Source: Caldifarciminota bacterium
GTDB taxonomy: Bacteria > Hydrothermota > Tepidihabitantia > SM23-42
Length of the DNA: 64,000 nucleotides
Reading direction: 5' to 3'
Assembly: GCA_020349965.1 (NCBI GenBank)
Contig: CP070705.1
Location: forward strand, 1,951,434-2,015,433
The notes below the pieces were generated by a model. The model was not told where the DNA came from. It did not search any database and worked only from the letters and a program-made list of their open reading frames with translations. Position numbers and translations under genes: made by a program. Shown here in pieces: positions 35,282-46,021 of this stretch (position 1 is its first letter; every line of letters starts with the position of its first letter).

Positions 35282-37343
35282 GCCTTTTATCTTCATCGGT
35301 GTCATCCTTCTGCTAAATATAATCTTCCCACCACCGGCCGTTCCTCATCGATATGAAATATCACCGGGTGAGATAGCGAACCAGGATGTGATTGCTCCTT
35401 ACGATTTCTTCATCCCGAAGACCGATCAGCAATTGAGAGAAGAGCGTGAAGGAATTGCCCGTCGGATTCCCAGGGTGTTCGTAATGGACAATGCCGTGCC
35501 CTCTGAAATCTCGAGGAGGATCTCTACGCTAGAGGACTTGATCGATTCGACACGGAAGCTCCGCGTCAGCAGGGATTCGGCAACCTATATAGTCCAGAAG
35601 CAGTATGCTCTGAGTAGCAGTGTGATATCGCACCTTATAGGGTATAGCAGAACAGCATTCGACAAGTTGCGCAAGGACCTGGGCGAATTGTACGCCACAG
35701 GGATCATCGACCGCAAGATTGCCGACAACCGTATCATCGCGATAATCAGTGGCAACAAAGAGACACTCGAATCGATCGACAGACTATATTCTGTGGAGGA
35801 GGCAGAAAGTATCGCGGCAGTCAGGGAGAGGTCAGAATACCGTGCGTTGGTGCGCTTCTTCATGACACCGAATATCAGGTTCGACACAGTGCGTACGGAG
35901 GAGAGGATCGAAGAGGTTTTCGCAAACGTGCCCAAGACAAAGGGAAAGGTTCTGAAAGGCGAGATCATTGCCGAGAAACACAAGCGCGTCGATGACACAA
36001 CGGTCGAGAAGATACTCGCACTGGAGAGCACCTATACATCTATAGGTACTCTGGGAATAGTGAAGACGCTGCTTTTTAGAAACATCCTTTATCTTGCCTT
36101 TATATTTCTTTTATTCAAATTCGACGTAATAACGAAGATAAGGCTTTTCGACACAAAGAACCTTTACTTCATCTCGTTGCTTTCCGTGTCTTACCTCGTC
36201 ATTGGCAGGGTGACGCATGCAATGGATGTAACCTACTTGACTCCGATAGCATTCTTCATTTTCATGTTTGCTCTCTATTTCAACTTCTATGTAGCTATAC
36301 TATTCACCTTCGTCTTCGCATCCCTTTTCGGTATAATTCTTGATTCTGCCGGCATCTTCACCTTTCTTTTTGCGAGCGGATTGGTTGCGACATTTTCCAG
36401 CCAGACGATTGATTCACGCCTTGCATTCTACCGACCACTGACGTATCTTTCGATCGCCAATGTAGGTGCAATCCTTTTTGTCGATCTCTACTTGAATGAT
36501 GTAGGATTCAATTTCCTGCACATTGGCGCCGGCGTGGCAAACAGTATATTGGTAACGATAAGTTTTGTCCTCTTTCTCCCGCTCTTTGAGCGGTTGTTCG
36601 ATTTCACCACCGATCTGACACTCCTCGAACTTGGTAACCTGAACCTACCGATATTCAAGGATATGGCGATCGAGGCCCCAGGAACGTATCACCATTCGAT
36701 CATCGTAGGCAATCTTGCCGAAGCGGGGGCAAGATACATCGACGCCGACCCGGTTCTTGCCCGTGTCGGCGCTTATTATCACGATATCGGCAAACTGAAG
36801 AAGCCGGAATACTTCATCGAGAATCAGATAGGTATGAGGAACCCACATGATTCGCTCAAGCCGCAAATGAGCGCATTGATTATCATTTCTCACGTCAAGG
36901 ACGGGATCGAAGCTGCCCGGAAGATGAAATTGCCGAGGAAGATCCTTGAGATAATAGAGCAACATCACGGCACGACCATGATCGAACTTTTCTATAAGCA
37001 GGCGCTCGAGTCATCGAAGGACACTGCGCAAGATTCATACCGCTATCCCGGGCCGAGGCCTAAAACCAAAGAGACGGCCCTGGTCATGCTTGCGGACAGC
37101 GTGGAGGCCGCAGCGCGGGGTGAGCGTAACATAACTGCGGCCAAGTTGCAGAAGATAGTGAGAGAGAGTGTTGACAAGAAGTTCAACGACGGGCAGCTGG
37201 ACGACTGTCCGGTGACGAGACACGATCTGGAACAGATTAAGACTGCTTTCGTGCCGATTCTCACCGGAGTCTTCCATCCTCGTGTGGACTATGAGCAGAC
37301 CGGTATGCGCGCCGCTGCCGGTGATGAGAGAAAGAATAAATAG
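35259..37343 (+). CDS. pgpH: 7TM-HD c-di-AMP phosphodiesterase, PgpH type
   Basis: 694 residues: N-terminal membrane helix, extracytoplasmic 7TMR-HDED domain (about 30-265), seven membrane helices (about 270-450), and a cytoplasmic HD domain with [26 protein letters not shown] and EQHHGTT. PgpH-type proteins hydrolyse c-di-AMP. The gene overlaps the end of phoH by 23 bp. The neighbours phoH and ybeY are the standard context. A diadenylate cyclase is encoded at 56435-57190. Confidence 0.9.
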   Translation: MKLRIQPKPFIFIGVILLLNIIFPPPAVPHRYEISPGEIANQDVIAPYDFFIPKTDQQLREEREGIARRIPRVFVMDNAVPSEISRRISTLEDLIDSTRKLRVSRDSATYIVQKQYALSSSVISHLIGYSRTAFDKLRKDLGELYATGIIDRKIADNRIIAIISGNKETLESIDRLYSVEEAESIAAVRERSEYRALVRFFMTPNIRFDTVRTEERIEEVFANVPKTKGKVLKGEIIAEKHKRVDDTTVEKILALESTYTSIGTLGIVKTLLFRNILYLAFIFLLFKFDVITKIRLFDTKNLYFISLLSVSYLVIGRVTHAMDVTYLTPIAFFIFMFALYFNFYVAILFTFVFASLFGIILDSAGIFTFLFASGLVATFSSQTIDSRLAFYRPLTYLSIANVGAILFVDLYLNDVGFNFLHIGAGVANSILVTISFVLFLPLFERLFDFTTDLTLLELGNLNLPIFKDMAIEAPGTYHHSIIVGNLAEAGARYIDADPVLARVGAYYHDIGKLKKPEYFIENQIGMRNPHDSLKPQMSALIIISHVKDGIEAARKMKLPRKILEIIEQHHGTTMIELFYKQALESSKDTAQDSYRYPGPRPKTKETALVMLADSVEAAARGERNITAAKLQKIVRESVDKKFNDGQLDDCPVTRHDLEQIKTAFVPILTGVFHPRVDYEQTGMRAAAGDERKNK

Positions 37344-37368
37344 ATACCACACCCGACACAAATACAAT

Positions 37369-37740
37369 ATGCAAATAGAGATCTATGCTACGGGAGAGTC
37401 GATTCACGGGAGTAAGGGCAAAATCGAGCGCTTGGTTAGACGGGTGTTGGACGAAGAGGGCAGGAAGCTTAGGGCGGTAAACATAATCGTCACCGACGAT
37501 GCATATCTCAAAGATTTAAATAGAACTTTTCTTAACCGGGACCGGAGCACGAATGTTATCTCGTTTGATCTTGACGACGTTTCCGAGATCTATGTGTCGC
37601 GCGAACGCGCGGACAATGAGTATGACCTATATTACTATATCATTCACGGACTCCTCCATCTGCTCGGATACGATCACCGTAATGTGCGAGAGGAGAAGGT
37701 GATGCACGAGAAATGTGTCAAATATCTTCAAGATGAGTAA
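37369..37740 (+). CDS. ybeY: Endoribonuclease/rRNA maturation factor YbeY
   Basis: 123 residues from the ATG at 37369. The zinc motif is HGLLHLLGYDH (Hx3Hx5H) near residue 95, preceded by the STNVISFDL segment typical of YbeY. It acts in 16S rRNA 3'-end maturation and ribosome quality control. The reading frame extends 29 codons upstream into pgpH, but that part does not look like YbeY. Confidence 0.93.
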   Translation: MQIEIYATGESIHGSKGKIERLVRRVLDEEGRKLRAVNIIVTDDAYLKDLNRTFLNRDRSTNVISFDLDDVSEIYVSRERADNEYDLYYYIIHGLLHLLGYDHRNVREEKVMHEKCVKYLQDE

Positions 37741-38992
37741 TATCGCAGTCAATTCAATAATCATCTGTATATTTTTGTGTTTCAGTGCATTCTTCTCAGG
37801 CATGGAAGCAGCAATCTTCTCGATATCGCGGTTCCGGTTGAAGACGCTCTTGTTCGAGAAACAAAGGGGAGCACGTGTCCTCGAGCGATTGAAAGGTGCG
37901 CCGAGCAAAACTCTTGCCACCATCCTTCTGGCGAATCTACTCGTCAACGTAGGTGCTTCTTCGGTTGGCGCAATCATTCTCCTTCAACTGATCCATCGCT
38001 ACGGATTTGATACAACACTAGCGTTCACGGTAGAATTTATCCTTATGACATCGGTCATATTGATCTTCGGAGAGATAGCTCCAAAGACGATCGCCATTTC
38101 GAATGCTGAATTCCTTGCATTGCGTTTTGGAAAGTATATAGAATACCTGTCCTGGATTTTCGCTCCTGTTTCGCGTTGCATGGAAGGTGTCATGCAGCGT
38201 TTGCTCGGCCCCCGCATGGACCGTAGTCCCGATACTGTTTCAGACAAGGAAATAAAACTGATGTTATCAGAAGCCAAACGTTTCAAGGTTCTCGACGAGG
38301 GCGAAGAAGAGTTTGGATTCCAGATACTGAAATTCGGCAAGATGACGGTCAGCCAGATCATGACGCCGCGTCAAAAAGTTGCCGGCATCGAGGTTACATC
38401 CAGCTTTGACCAAGCAAAGAAGGTCGTGACCGAACAGAAGCATTCCAGGATCTGTGTCTTTGACGAAAAGGGAGAGGTGGTCGGTATACTCTATGCTAAG
38501 GATCTCTTCATCGACCGGATCGGGAGGAAGCCCGCAAAGGAAAACATAAGGGAGATGATGCGCGAGCTCTATGTGGTACCGGAGACGAAACTCATCGACA
38601 ATCTGCTTCTGGAATTTCGGAAGAAGGGTATTCATATAAGCATAGTTGTCGATGAGTTTGGCAATTTCACGGGCATCGTGACCCTCGAGGATATTCTGGA
38701 ATCCCTTTTCGGAGAGATCATCGATGAGTATGATGATATCGCCGATTTGCCCTACAAGAAAGTCGGTGCCGGGGCGTATCTCTTCGAAGGCGACGTCAAT
38801 ATTGGTGAGCTGGCCCGTGTCCTGCAGATTGAACCATTTGCAGCAGAGGGTGAGAGACTATCCGGCTACATTCTCAGCCACTTCGGTAAGATCCCGAGTG
38901 AAAAGGAGAAGATACAACTGGCAGCGGTCGAATTGACGATCGAGGAGGTCCACGACCGTATCATTGAGAAGGTTCTGGTAAGAAAATTATGA
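37733..38992 (+). CDS. CNNM/CorC-family transporter (with C-terminal CorC domain)
   Basis: 419 residues from the ATG at 37733, overlapping the ybeY stop. DUF21/CNNM membrane domain with about four helices (1-150), a CBS pair (about 205-330) beginning after VSQIMTPRQKVAGIE, and the C-terminal CorC_HlyC domain (about 345-419). This family exports Mg2+ or other cations or modulates such transport. Confidence 0.88.
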   Translation: MSNIAVNSIIICIFLCFSAFFSGMEAAIFSISRFRLKTLLFEKQRGARVLERLKGAPSKTLATILLANLLVNVGASSVGAIILLQLIHRYGFDTTLAFTVEFILMTSVILIFGEIAPKTIAISNAEFLALRFGKYIEYLSWIFAPVSRCMEGVMQRLLGPRMDRSPDTVSDKEIKLMLSEAKRFKVLDEGEEEFGFQILKFGKMTVSQIMTPRQKVAGIEVTSSFDQAKKVVTEQKHSRICVFDEKGEVVGILYAKDLFIDRIGRKPAKENIREMMRELYVVPETKLIDNLLLEFRKKGIHISIVVDEFGNFTGIVTLEDILESLFGEIIDEYDDIADLPYKKVGAGAYLFEGDVNIGELARVLQIEPFAAEGERLSGYILSHFGKIPSEKEKIQLAAVELTIEEVHDRIIEKVLVRKL

Positions 38993-39912
38993 GTGATTTC
39001 ATAATACCTTTGATCCTTTCCATCAGCATCGGCATCTTTACTGCGAGCGAGACCGGCCTCGTAAGTATCGAAAAGATCAAGATCCTCAAAGCAAAGCGCG
39101 AGAAGAAAAGATGGGCCATGCGTCTCGATAATTTTATTGCCTCGCCCGAGAGATTTTTCTCGACCATCCTCGTTTGCGAGAATTTTATTATCGTTATCGC
39201 ATCGACTCTCTACGCGAGGTTCTTTGTTAACATGATGGGGGGCAACGGTATAATCGTCTCGACAGTGACTCTTTCGCTATTTTCACTCTTCTTCGGCCAA
39301 TTCATACCCAAATCGATTGCTCTAGTCCACCCCGTTAGCACGATGGCTACTCTGTCTAGTACCATCTACTATATCGAAATCGTGACCTACCCGATTGTCT
39401 GGCTGTATGCCACTGTTGCCAAAATAATTGCACTTCTCTTCCGAAGTACGGGTGGCGGTGGGTCGATACAGCGTCTTGACATAGTACATGCGATGAGTGA
39501 ATATGAGGAGGAGGCGAGCAAACTTGCATCCCGGCTGTTCAACTTCTCTCGTAGAAAGGTCGGCGAAGTAATGATTCCGCTCAAAGCCGCCTTTGTTTGT
39601 GAAAAAGGACATGAGCTCGAGGCGATTGCTGCAAGTGACAGTAGAATATATACAAGGGTGCCGGTATTCGCTGACAAACGAGAGAACATAATAGGCATCT
39701 ACAATATAAAAGATCATCTGTATTCCGGCAGCATTAAATTACGGGATCCCTTCCTTGTAAAGGCCGACGAGAGGTGTATGACGATCTTCCTGACGATGAA
39801 GCAAAAAGGTGAGCACATGGCCATCGTTACGGAAAACGATAAAAACGTTGGGATCGTTACCCTTGAAGATCTGATCGAGGAACTTGTCGGTGAAATCAGG
39901 GATGAGAAGTGA
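38989..39912 (+). CDS. CNNM/CorC-family protein lacking the CorC domain
   Basis: 307 residues; a shorter paralogue of the preceding protein with a DUF21 membrane domain (about 1-150) and a CBS pair ending in VGIVTLEDLIEELVGEI, then stop. It lacks the CorC_HlyC tail. The 4-bp overlap with the upstream gene suggests the two form a hetero-oligomer. The first halves of the two CBS regions differ: the usual MTPR motif reads MIPL here. Confidence 0.85.
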   Translation: MSDFIIPLILSISIGIFTASETGLVSIEKIKILKAKREKKRWAMRLDNFIASPERFFSTILVCENFIIVIASTLYARFFVNMMGGNGIIVSTVTLSLFSLFFGQFIPKSIALVHPVSTMATLSSTIYYIEIVTYPIVWLYATVAKIIALLFRSTGGGGSIQRLDIVHAMSEYEEEASKLASRLFNFSRRKVGEVMIPLKAAFVCEKGHELEAIAASDSRIYTRVPVFADKRENIIGIYNIKDHLYSGSIKLRDPFLVKADERCMTIFLTMKQKGEHMAIVTENDKNVGIVTLEDLIEELVGEIRDEK

Positions 39913-39946
39913 CCGCGGTCATGATCAGACCGGTGGCTGGATCATG
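39911..39946. other. Palindromes at convergent gene ends
   Basis: GACCGCGGTC (39911-39920) is a perfect palindrome. It is followed by CATGATC (39920-39926) pairing with GATCATG (39940-39946). They lie where the CNNM operon and the minus-strand small gene converge, so a weak bidirectional terminator is possible. No T tract is present. Confidence 0.3.
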
Positions 39947-40193
39947 AGGATTTCTTGTCGAATAAATCTTTCAATTTCTGCGGCAGGACACCATCCTCAA
40001 TATCCAATGCCTTCATCTCCTTTTTGAATATCTGTTCCTTTGCTTCGGCAGAAAGCCGTTCGTTGATAATGAAGTAGGACTTATCCCGTAGTCGGCAATA
40101 TCCCCCTTTGCCGAAGAACCTGTCGTACTTCACAATAATCGATAATTTCTGGCAAAGTTCTTCGAATAGATTGAGAGTGGCAGTTTTTTTCAC
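39942..40193 (-). CDS. Conserved small protein of unknown function
   Basis: 83 residues, no membrane segment, rich in Lys, Glu and Leu. The middle (FFGKGGYCRLRDKSYFIINERLS) looks like a small beta-hairpin followed by helices. I recognise no family. It overlaps the end of the DnaJ-TPR gene by 4 bp and is the last gene of the nadB operon. Confidence 0.65.
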   Translation of the reverse strand: MKKTATLNLFEELCQKLSIIVKYDRFFGKGGYCRLRDKSYFIINERLSAEAKEQIFKKEMKALDIEDGVLPQKLKDLFDKKSS

Positions 40194-40831
40194 TGATCAC
40201 CTCCAAAGAGGCGTGAGAACATGCCTTTTTTCTTTTTTCGCAGCCGCCCGATTGCCACCTTGGCTTGGGTGTATTTCGAATTCCAGTTCAGGGCCTGCTG
40301 ATAGGCGCGTAGGGCTTCCTTTTCTTTGCCTACGGATTCGTAAGCCAGCCCGAGATTGTAGTGCATTACCGGATTGAATAGTTCCGTCTTTATCGCATGC
40401 TCGAGTTTCTTGAATCCATCGCTTTGATTGCGTTTTGTATAGACTTGCATGAGGCCCATATATGAAAGATACAAAGGGCGTCGGTCGTAACTGTACGCTG
40501 TCTTCAGCAGGTTGAGAGCAGGCCAGTGCTCTCCTTTGTCGATGTGTTCGGACGCGCGATTGAAGAGGTTCTTTGCCTGTATTTCCTTTGCCTCGTCAGC
40601 GTCAGTTGTGTGTTTGGCCAGTGACTGGTCGTATTTTGCCCTTAGCTTCTCATCGGAGAGAGTGCGGTATGCAGCGGTGACCCTCGAGAAGATTTCGCTG
40701 GCTTCTTTCTTCTCATTCTCATCGGTAAATTTATCCGGGTGGTATTTCTGCGCGAGAGCAAGGTATACTCTCTTTATTTCTGTTATTGTTGCGTTCTGCG
40801 ACACTCCCAGGACTTCGTAGAAATTACTCAT
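40190..40831 (-). CDS. DnaJ-domain protein with TPR repeats
   Basis: 213 residues. N-terminal J domain (about 3-66) with the HPD motif in ALAQKYHPDKF, followed by two or three tetratricopeptide repeats (about 85-195, NPVMHYNLGLAYESVGKEKEALRAY the clearest) and a basic tail. It is probably a DnaK co-chaperone with a client- or partner-binding TPR part. It lies in one operon with another TPR protein and a zinc ribbon. Confidence 0.85.
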   Translation of the reverse strand: MSNFYEVLGVSQNATITEIKRVYLALAQKYHPDKFTDENEKKEASEIFSRVTAAYRTLSDEKLRAKYDQSLAKHTTDADEAKEIQAKNLFNRASEHIDKGEHWPALNLLKTAYSYDRRPLYLSYMGLMQVYTKRNQSDGFKKLEHAIKTELFNPVMHYNLGLAYESVGKEKEALRAYQQALNWNSKYTQAKVAIGRLRKKKKGMFSRLFGGDQ

Positions 40832-40861
40832 GATTGGAATTGTTGTTCTGATGTACCCTGA

Positions 40862-40996
40862 TCATGATGCCTTTACTTCGGAGTTCTTAAGGCGGGCAAA
40901 ACGGACCTTACCGCACTTAGGACAAACGTATTTCTTTTTCTTGTGATGCGTACCTCTCCGCTCTGTCATCTTGCGGCGGCAGCGTGGGCACATCAT
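40862..40996 (-). CDS. 44-residue zinc-ribbon protein
   Basis: Starts MMCPRCRRK and contains a second CPKC pair (about residues 26-29), giving a four-cysteine zinc ribbon joined by a basic HHKKKK linker. ATG overlaps the stop of the upstream TPR gene by 4 bp (ATGA), which supports real translation. It is too short for routine gene finding. It resembles a ribosomal-protein-like or nucleic-acid-binding zinc ribbon; function unknown. Confidence 0.7.
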   Translation of the reverse strand: MMCPRCRRKMTERRGTHHKKKKYVCPKCGKVRFARLKNSEVKAS

Positions 40997-41280
40997 TTCT
41001 TGGATTTTCCTCCCTCGGTTATCTTCTTGTTGACCTCGTTAAGGCGAATTTCGGCATTACCATGTCCTTGGTCGATTTTCAGTGTCTTCTCGTATGTTTG
41101 CGCCGCTTCGGAATAACGCTCAGCGCCCTCGTAAGCAAGACCGAGATAGTAGTATGTCTCCGGATCATGAGGATTGATTCTGAGTGCTTCACTGAATTTA
41201 GTGATGGCTTTCTCATAATCTTTCTTCAACAAATACGCCTGGCCTACTTCCAATAAAACTTCAAATTCTCCTTGTTCCAT
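40993..41280 (-). CDS. TPR-repeat protein
   Basis: 95 residues with two canonical tetratricopeptide repeats (AYLLKKDYEKAITKFSEAL and TYYYLGLAYEGAERYSEAAQ) and a lysine-rich tail. It lies 40 nt after nadB and overlaps the zinc-ribbon gene by 4 bp. AAGGA before the ATG is a usable ribosome site. Partner unknown. Confidence 0.75.
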   Translation of the reverse strand: MEQGEFEVLLEVGQAYLLKKDYEKAITKFSEALRINPHDPETYYYLGLAYEGAERYSEAAQTYEKTLKIDQGHGNAEIRLNEVNKKITEGGKSKK

Positions 41281-41320
41281 CCTTTTCCTTGTTTAGGTTA
41301 TTGACTGATTATTAGTGTCT

Positions 41321-42859
41321 TCATAATGCGTCACGCAGTACCGGTTCCTTTATGGTATCTTTGCAATGCATCTTCTTTTTCTTCGGATAATCGGTCATGA
41401 AATGCAACCCACGTGATTCCTTCCGCTCCAATGCACTCTCGATGATGAGTTGTGCTACGACGGTAACATTGCGCGATTCAGCGTTGATAATGTGGATGCC
41501 ATCATCAAACTGACACCGGAAATTATCCACCATCCGTTTCGCGGACTGCAAGCCCTTTTCACTTCTTATCAAACCCACATACTGGTCCATTATTTCTTTG
41601 ATCTGGAATAACAGATTGGGCCCTACCACCGCAGTCTTCTTTGTCTTGATCGGTCTCGACGCATGCAGTGCCTTGACTGATTCCACCCGCTTTGCGGCAC
41701 GTTTTGCAAACACGAGTGCTTCGAGCAATGAATTCGAGGCCAGTCGGTTGGCGCCGTGCACGCCGGTGCAACTGCATTCACCGAGGGCGAAGAGCCTCGG
41801 TATCGACGATTCGGCCCATTCGTTGACATAGATGCCGCCGCACAGATAGTGGGCAGCCGGTACGACCGGTATCGGTTCGCGGGTGATGTCCAGACCCCAG
41901 CTCAGACACGTTTCGTATATCGTGGGGAAACGATTCTTGATGAAATCAGCCTGAAGGTGGGAGACATCGAGAAGCACGTATTTCGATCTAGTCCTGTGCA
42001 TCTCCTCCAGGCATGCACGGGCCACAATGTCGCGCGGAGCAAGATTCCCGGACTGGTGATACTTCTTCATGAATGTCACACCGTTCTTTGTCTTGAGCAC
42101 GCCGCCCTCGCCGCGCACGGCTTCTGATACAAGAAATGAACGGCCGTCTATCTTGATGCTGTATACTGCAGTCGGGTGGAATTGGACGAATTCCATATTG
42201 GCTACCTTTGCGCCTGCCCGGTATGCCATGGCAATGCCATCGCCTGTTGCGATGGGTGGATTGGTCGTATGGTTGTACACCTGCCCGGCGCCACCCGTCG
42301 CGAGAACGGTTGCACTGGCATGGATTAGATCGATTTGGCGAGTGTCAGCGTCAAGATAGTATATGCCTTGACATTCCCTGTCCTGGACGACCAGATCAAG
42401 GGCGATCTCGTTTTCGCTGATGCTTACGCCAGCCTTCTTAGTTTCTTCGAGCAGCACTCTCTCGATCTCCTGTCCAGTGAAGTCCTTTGCATGGACAATG
42501 CGCCGCCTTGAGTGTCCACCTTCCTGCCCGAGATCGAAATGACCACGTGAATTCATGGAGAAGCGGCATCCCATGGAGTGCAGTTCCTCGACCAATGCCG
42601 GACCCTCGCGGACCATCGTTTGGACCGCTTTTTCGTGGCATAGACCTTCGCCGGCCTTGATCGTATCCCTGATATGGTACTCGGGAGCATCATCTTCGCC
42701 AAAAACAGCTGCAATACCGCCTTGGGCATAGTTCGTACTGGAATCCGCTTTTCTCTTTTTGGTGAGTACTAACACGTCGCCGTATTTTGCTGCTTTGTTG
42801 GCAAAAGTCAGTCCCGCAATGCCTGAACCTACCACGAGGAAATCTACCTGCTTAGGCAT
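41321..42859 (-). CDS. nadB: L-aspartate oxidase
   Basis: 512-residue flavoprotein of the fumarate reductase/succinate dehydrogenase family. It converts aspartate to iminoaspartate for NAD synthesis. FAD-binding VVGSGIAGLTFANKA is at the N-terminus. TNYAQGGIAAV is the NadB-type signature, and HPTAVY and GVHGANRLASNSLLEALVF are the substrate and FAD segments. No nadA or nadC is nearby. The start lies 6 nt after a -10 box. Confidence 0.93.
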   Translation of the reverse strand: MPKQVDFLVVGSGIAGLTFANKAAKYGDVLVLTKKRKADSSTNYAQGGIAAVFGEDDAPEYHIRDTIKAGEGLCHEKAVQTMVREGPALVEELHSMGCRFSMNSRGHFDLGQEGGHSRRRIVHAKDFTGQEIERVLLEETKKAGVSISENEIALDLVVQDRECQGIYYLDADTRQIDLIHASATVLATGGAGQVYNHTTNPPIATGDGIAMAYRAGAKVANMEFVQFHPTAVYSIKIDGRSFLVSEAVRGEGGVLKTKNGVTFMKKYHQSGNLAPRDIVARACLEEMHRTRSKYVLLDVSHLQADFIKNRFPTIYETCLSWGLDITREPIPVVPAAHYLCGGIYVNEWAESSIPRLFALGECSCTGVHGANRLASNSLLEALVFAKRAAKRVESVKALHASRPIKTKKTAVVGPNLLFQIKEIMDQYVGLIRSEKGLQSAKRMVDNFRCQFDDGIHIINAESRNVTVVAQLIIESALERKESRGLHFMTDYPKKKKMHCKDTIKEPVLRDAL

Positions 42860-42865
42860 TACGTT

Positions 42866-42893
42866 ATTTTACATATCGTCTGGGAAAAGTCAA
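42866..42893 (-). promoter_or_regulatory. Promoter of the nadB operon
   Basis: Minus strand TTGACT (42893-42888), 16-bp spacer, TAAAAT (42871-42866). The ATG at 42859 follows after 6 nt with no ribosome site, so a leaderless mRNA is predicted. Confidence 0.65.
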
Positions 42894-43016
42894 CATACAA
42901 TGTGTTCTAGGTCAGCTCCATTTGCTCCTGGAGATTCGTGGAAACCGACTCCGGCCTCAATCTCTCTGCTCATACTTCTCAGGCAAAACAAGGTAAGATG
43001 CTCTTAATATGTTATC

Positions 43017-45056
<2,040 letters not shown>

Positions 45057-45242
45057 AAGCCGGAAACTCTACTTTTGACTGTCCCGAGTGCCTTGATTAC
45101 CTGTTCCTGTTCAGAAAAGCATCTTGCCCAATAACATGTCTCTGATTGGCGCTCTTAGTGACTGATTATTCTTGACGGAATGGCTACATATCCGTGAACA
45201 CTACCATGTAGAAAAACATGTCATACCCGGTACTCGCTCCGG

Positions 45243-45614
45243 TTAAAACCTTGCCTTGTAACTGATGCGTACCGTACCCAAATCAGATTCGACATCGAAA
45301 CCATGCATCTTGGCGCCGACATAAGCGTCGGCCAGAGAGAATCCGAAAGTAAAGAGTCCCCACCAGAGCATCGAATTTCTGCGTGTATAATCCTCGTCAC
45401 GATGATATTTATATGCATAGTAACCGATTGCGATCTCAGCTGCACCGATGATCACACCCGGCACATAGCGTTCGGTGTAGAATTGTCCGCCGCCGGGAAA
45501 GACACAGAGCAGCATGGCTATACCCGCGTTCTTTTCAGCTTTCGGCATACCGGCAAACAGGAACAAAAGGACGATGATCCATACCGTATGTCGGGTAAGA
45601 GTGGAAGGTTTCAC
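45243..45614 (-). CDS. Small membrane protein, DUF5683-like
   Basis: 123 residues: signal/anchor segment (about 10-25), a second hydrophobic stretch around GIAMLLCVFPGGGQFYTERYVPG and further hydrophobic segments near 55 and 85. The PGGGQFYxxxxxxG motif is typical of DUF5683-like proteins. The terminal LGTVRISYKARF resembles a final beta strand. It overlaps the upstream gene by 4 bp. Function unknown. Confidence 0.65.
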   Translation of the reverse strand: MKPSTLTRHTVWIIVLLFLFAGMPKAEKNAGIAMLLCVFPGGGQFYTERYVPGVIIGAAEIAIGYYAYKYHRDEDYTRRNSMLWWGLFTFGFSLADAYVGAKMHGFDVESDLGTVRISYKARF

Positions 45615-46021
45615 TTGATGAACATGTATTCGAAACGCTCTACTGAATCTACAGCAGCGTAAAGAGACAGGTTTCTATAGCTGATTCGCTGTTCAGCGAA
45701 AAACCTCATGATATCACCGGCGCGTACAAATGCGTGTGGTGCCGTAACATACAACTCGATGCCGCGTTTGCGCATGTCAAACCTGCGGAGAATCTCTACT
45801 TCGGCGAATGGTGTCAGTTTGTCATTTTCGAAGAAACGTTCGGTGGGAAAGCGCTGACGTTCACTCTTTACACCCTTCTCACCCTTCAGCACGTCTTCCC
45901 ACATAGATATTTCTTCCCGTAGCTCCCTCACATCCCTCTTAAGGGGAAGGTATCTTGTTTGATACACATAGTAAAGCGCTGCGGCTAATAATATGCTGAT
46001 GATCCACCCAAAGTATCTCAT
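45611..46021 (-). CDS. Single-pass membrane protein of unknown function
   Basis: 136 residues: one N-terminal membrane helix (about 4-20), then a short coiled coil (KRDVRELREEISMWEDVLKG) and a ~70-residue soluble domain. It overlaps the end of valS by 4 bp and the following gene by 4 bp, so it is in the valS operon. No family recognised. Confidence 0.65.
   Translation of the reverse strand: MRYFGWIISILLAAALYYVYQTRYLPLKRDVRELREEISMWEDVLKGEKGVKSERQRFPTERFFENDKLTPFAEVEILRRFDMRKRGIELYVTAPHAFVRAGDIMRFFAEQRISYRNLSLYAAVDSVERFEYMFIK

Noticed and set aside
45057-45242. Terminator or small RNA between ligA and the convergent operon
   Set aside because: Only a 5-bp CATGT/ACATG stem is present, too weak to support a call.
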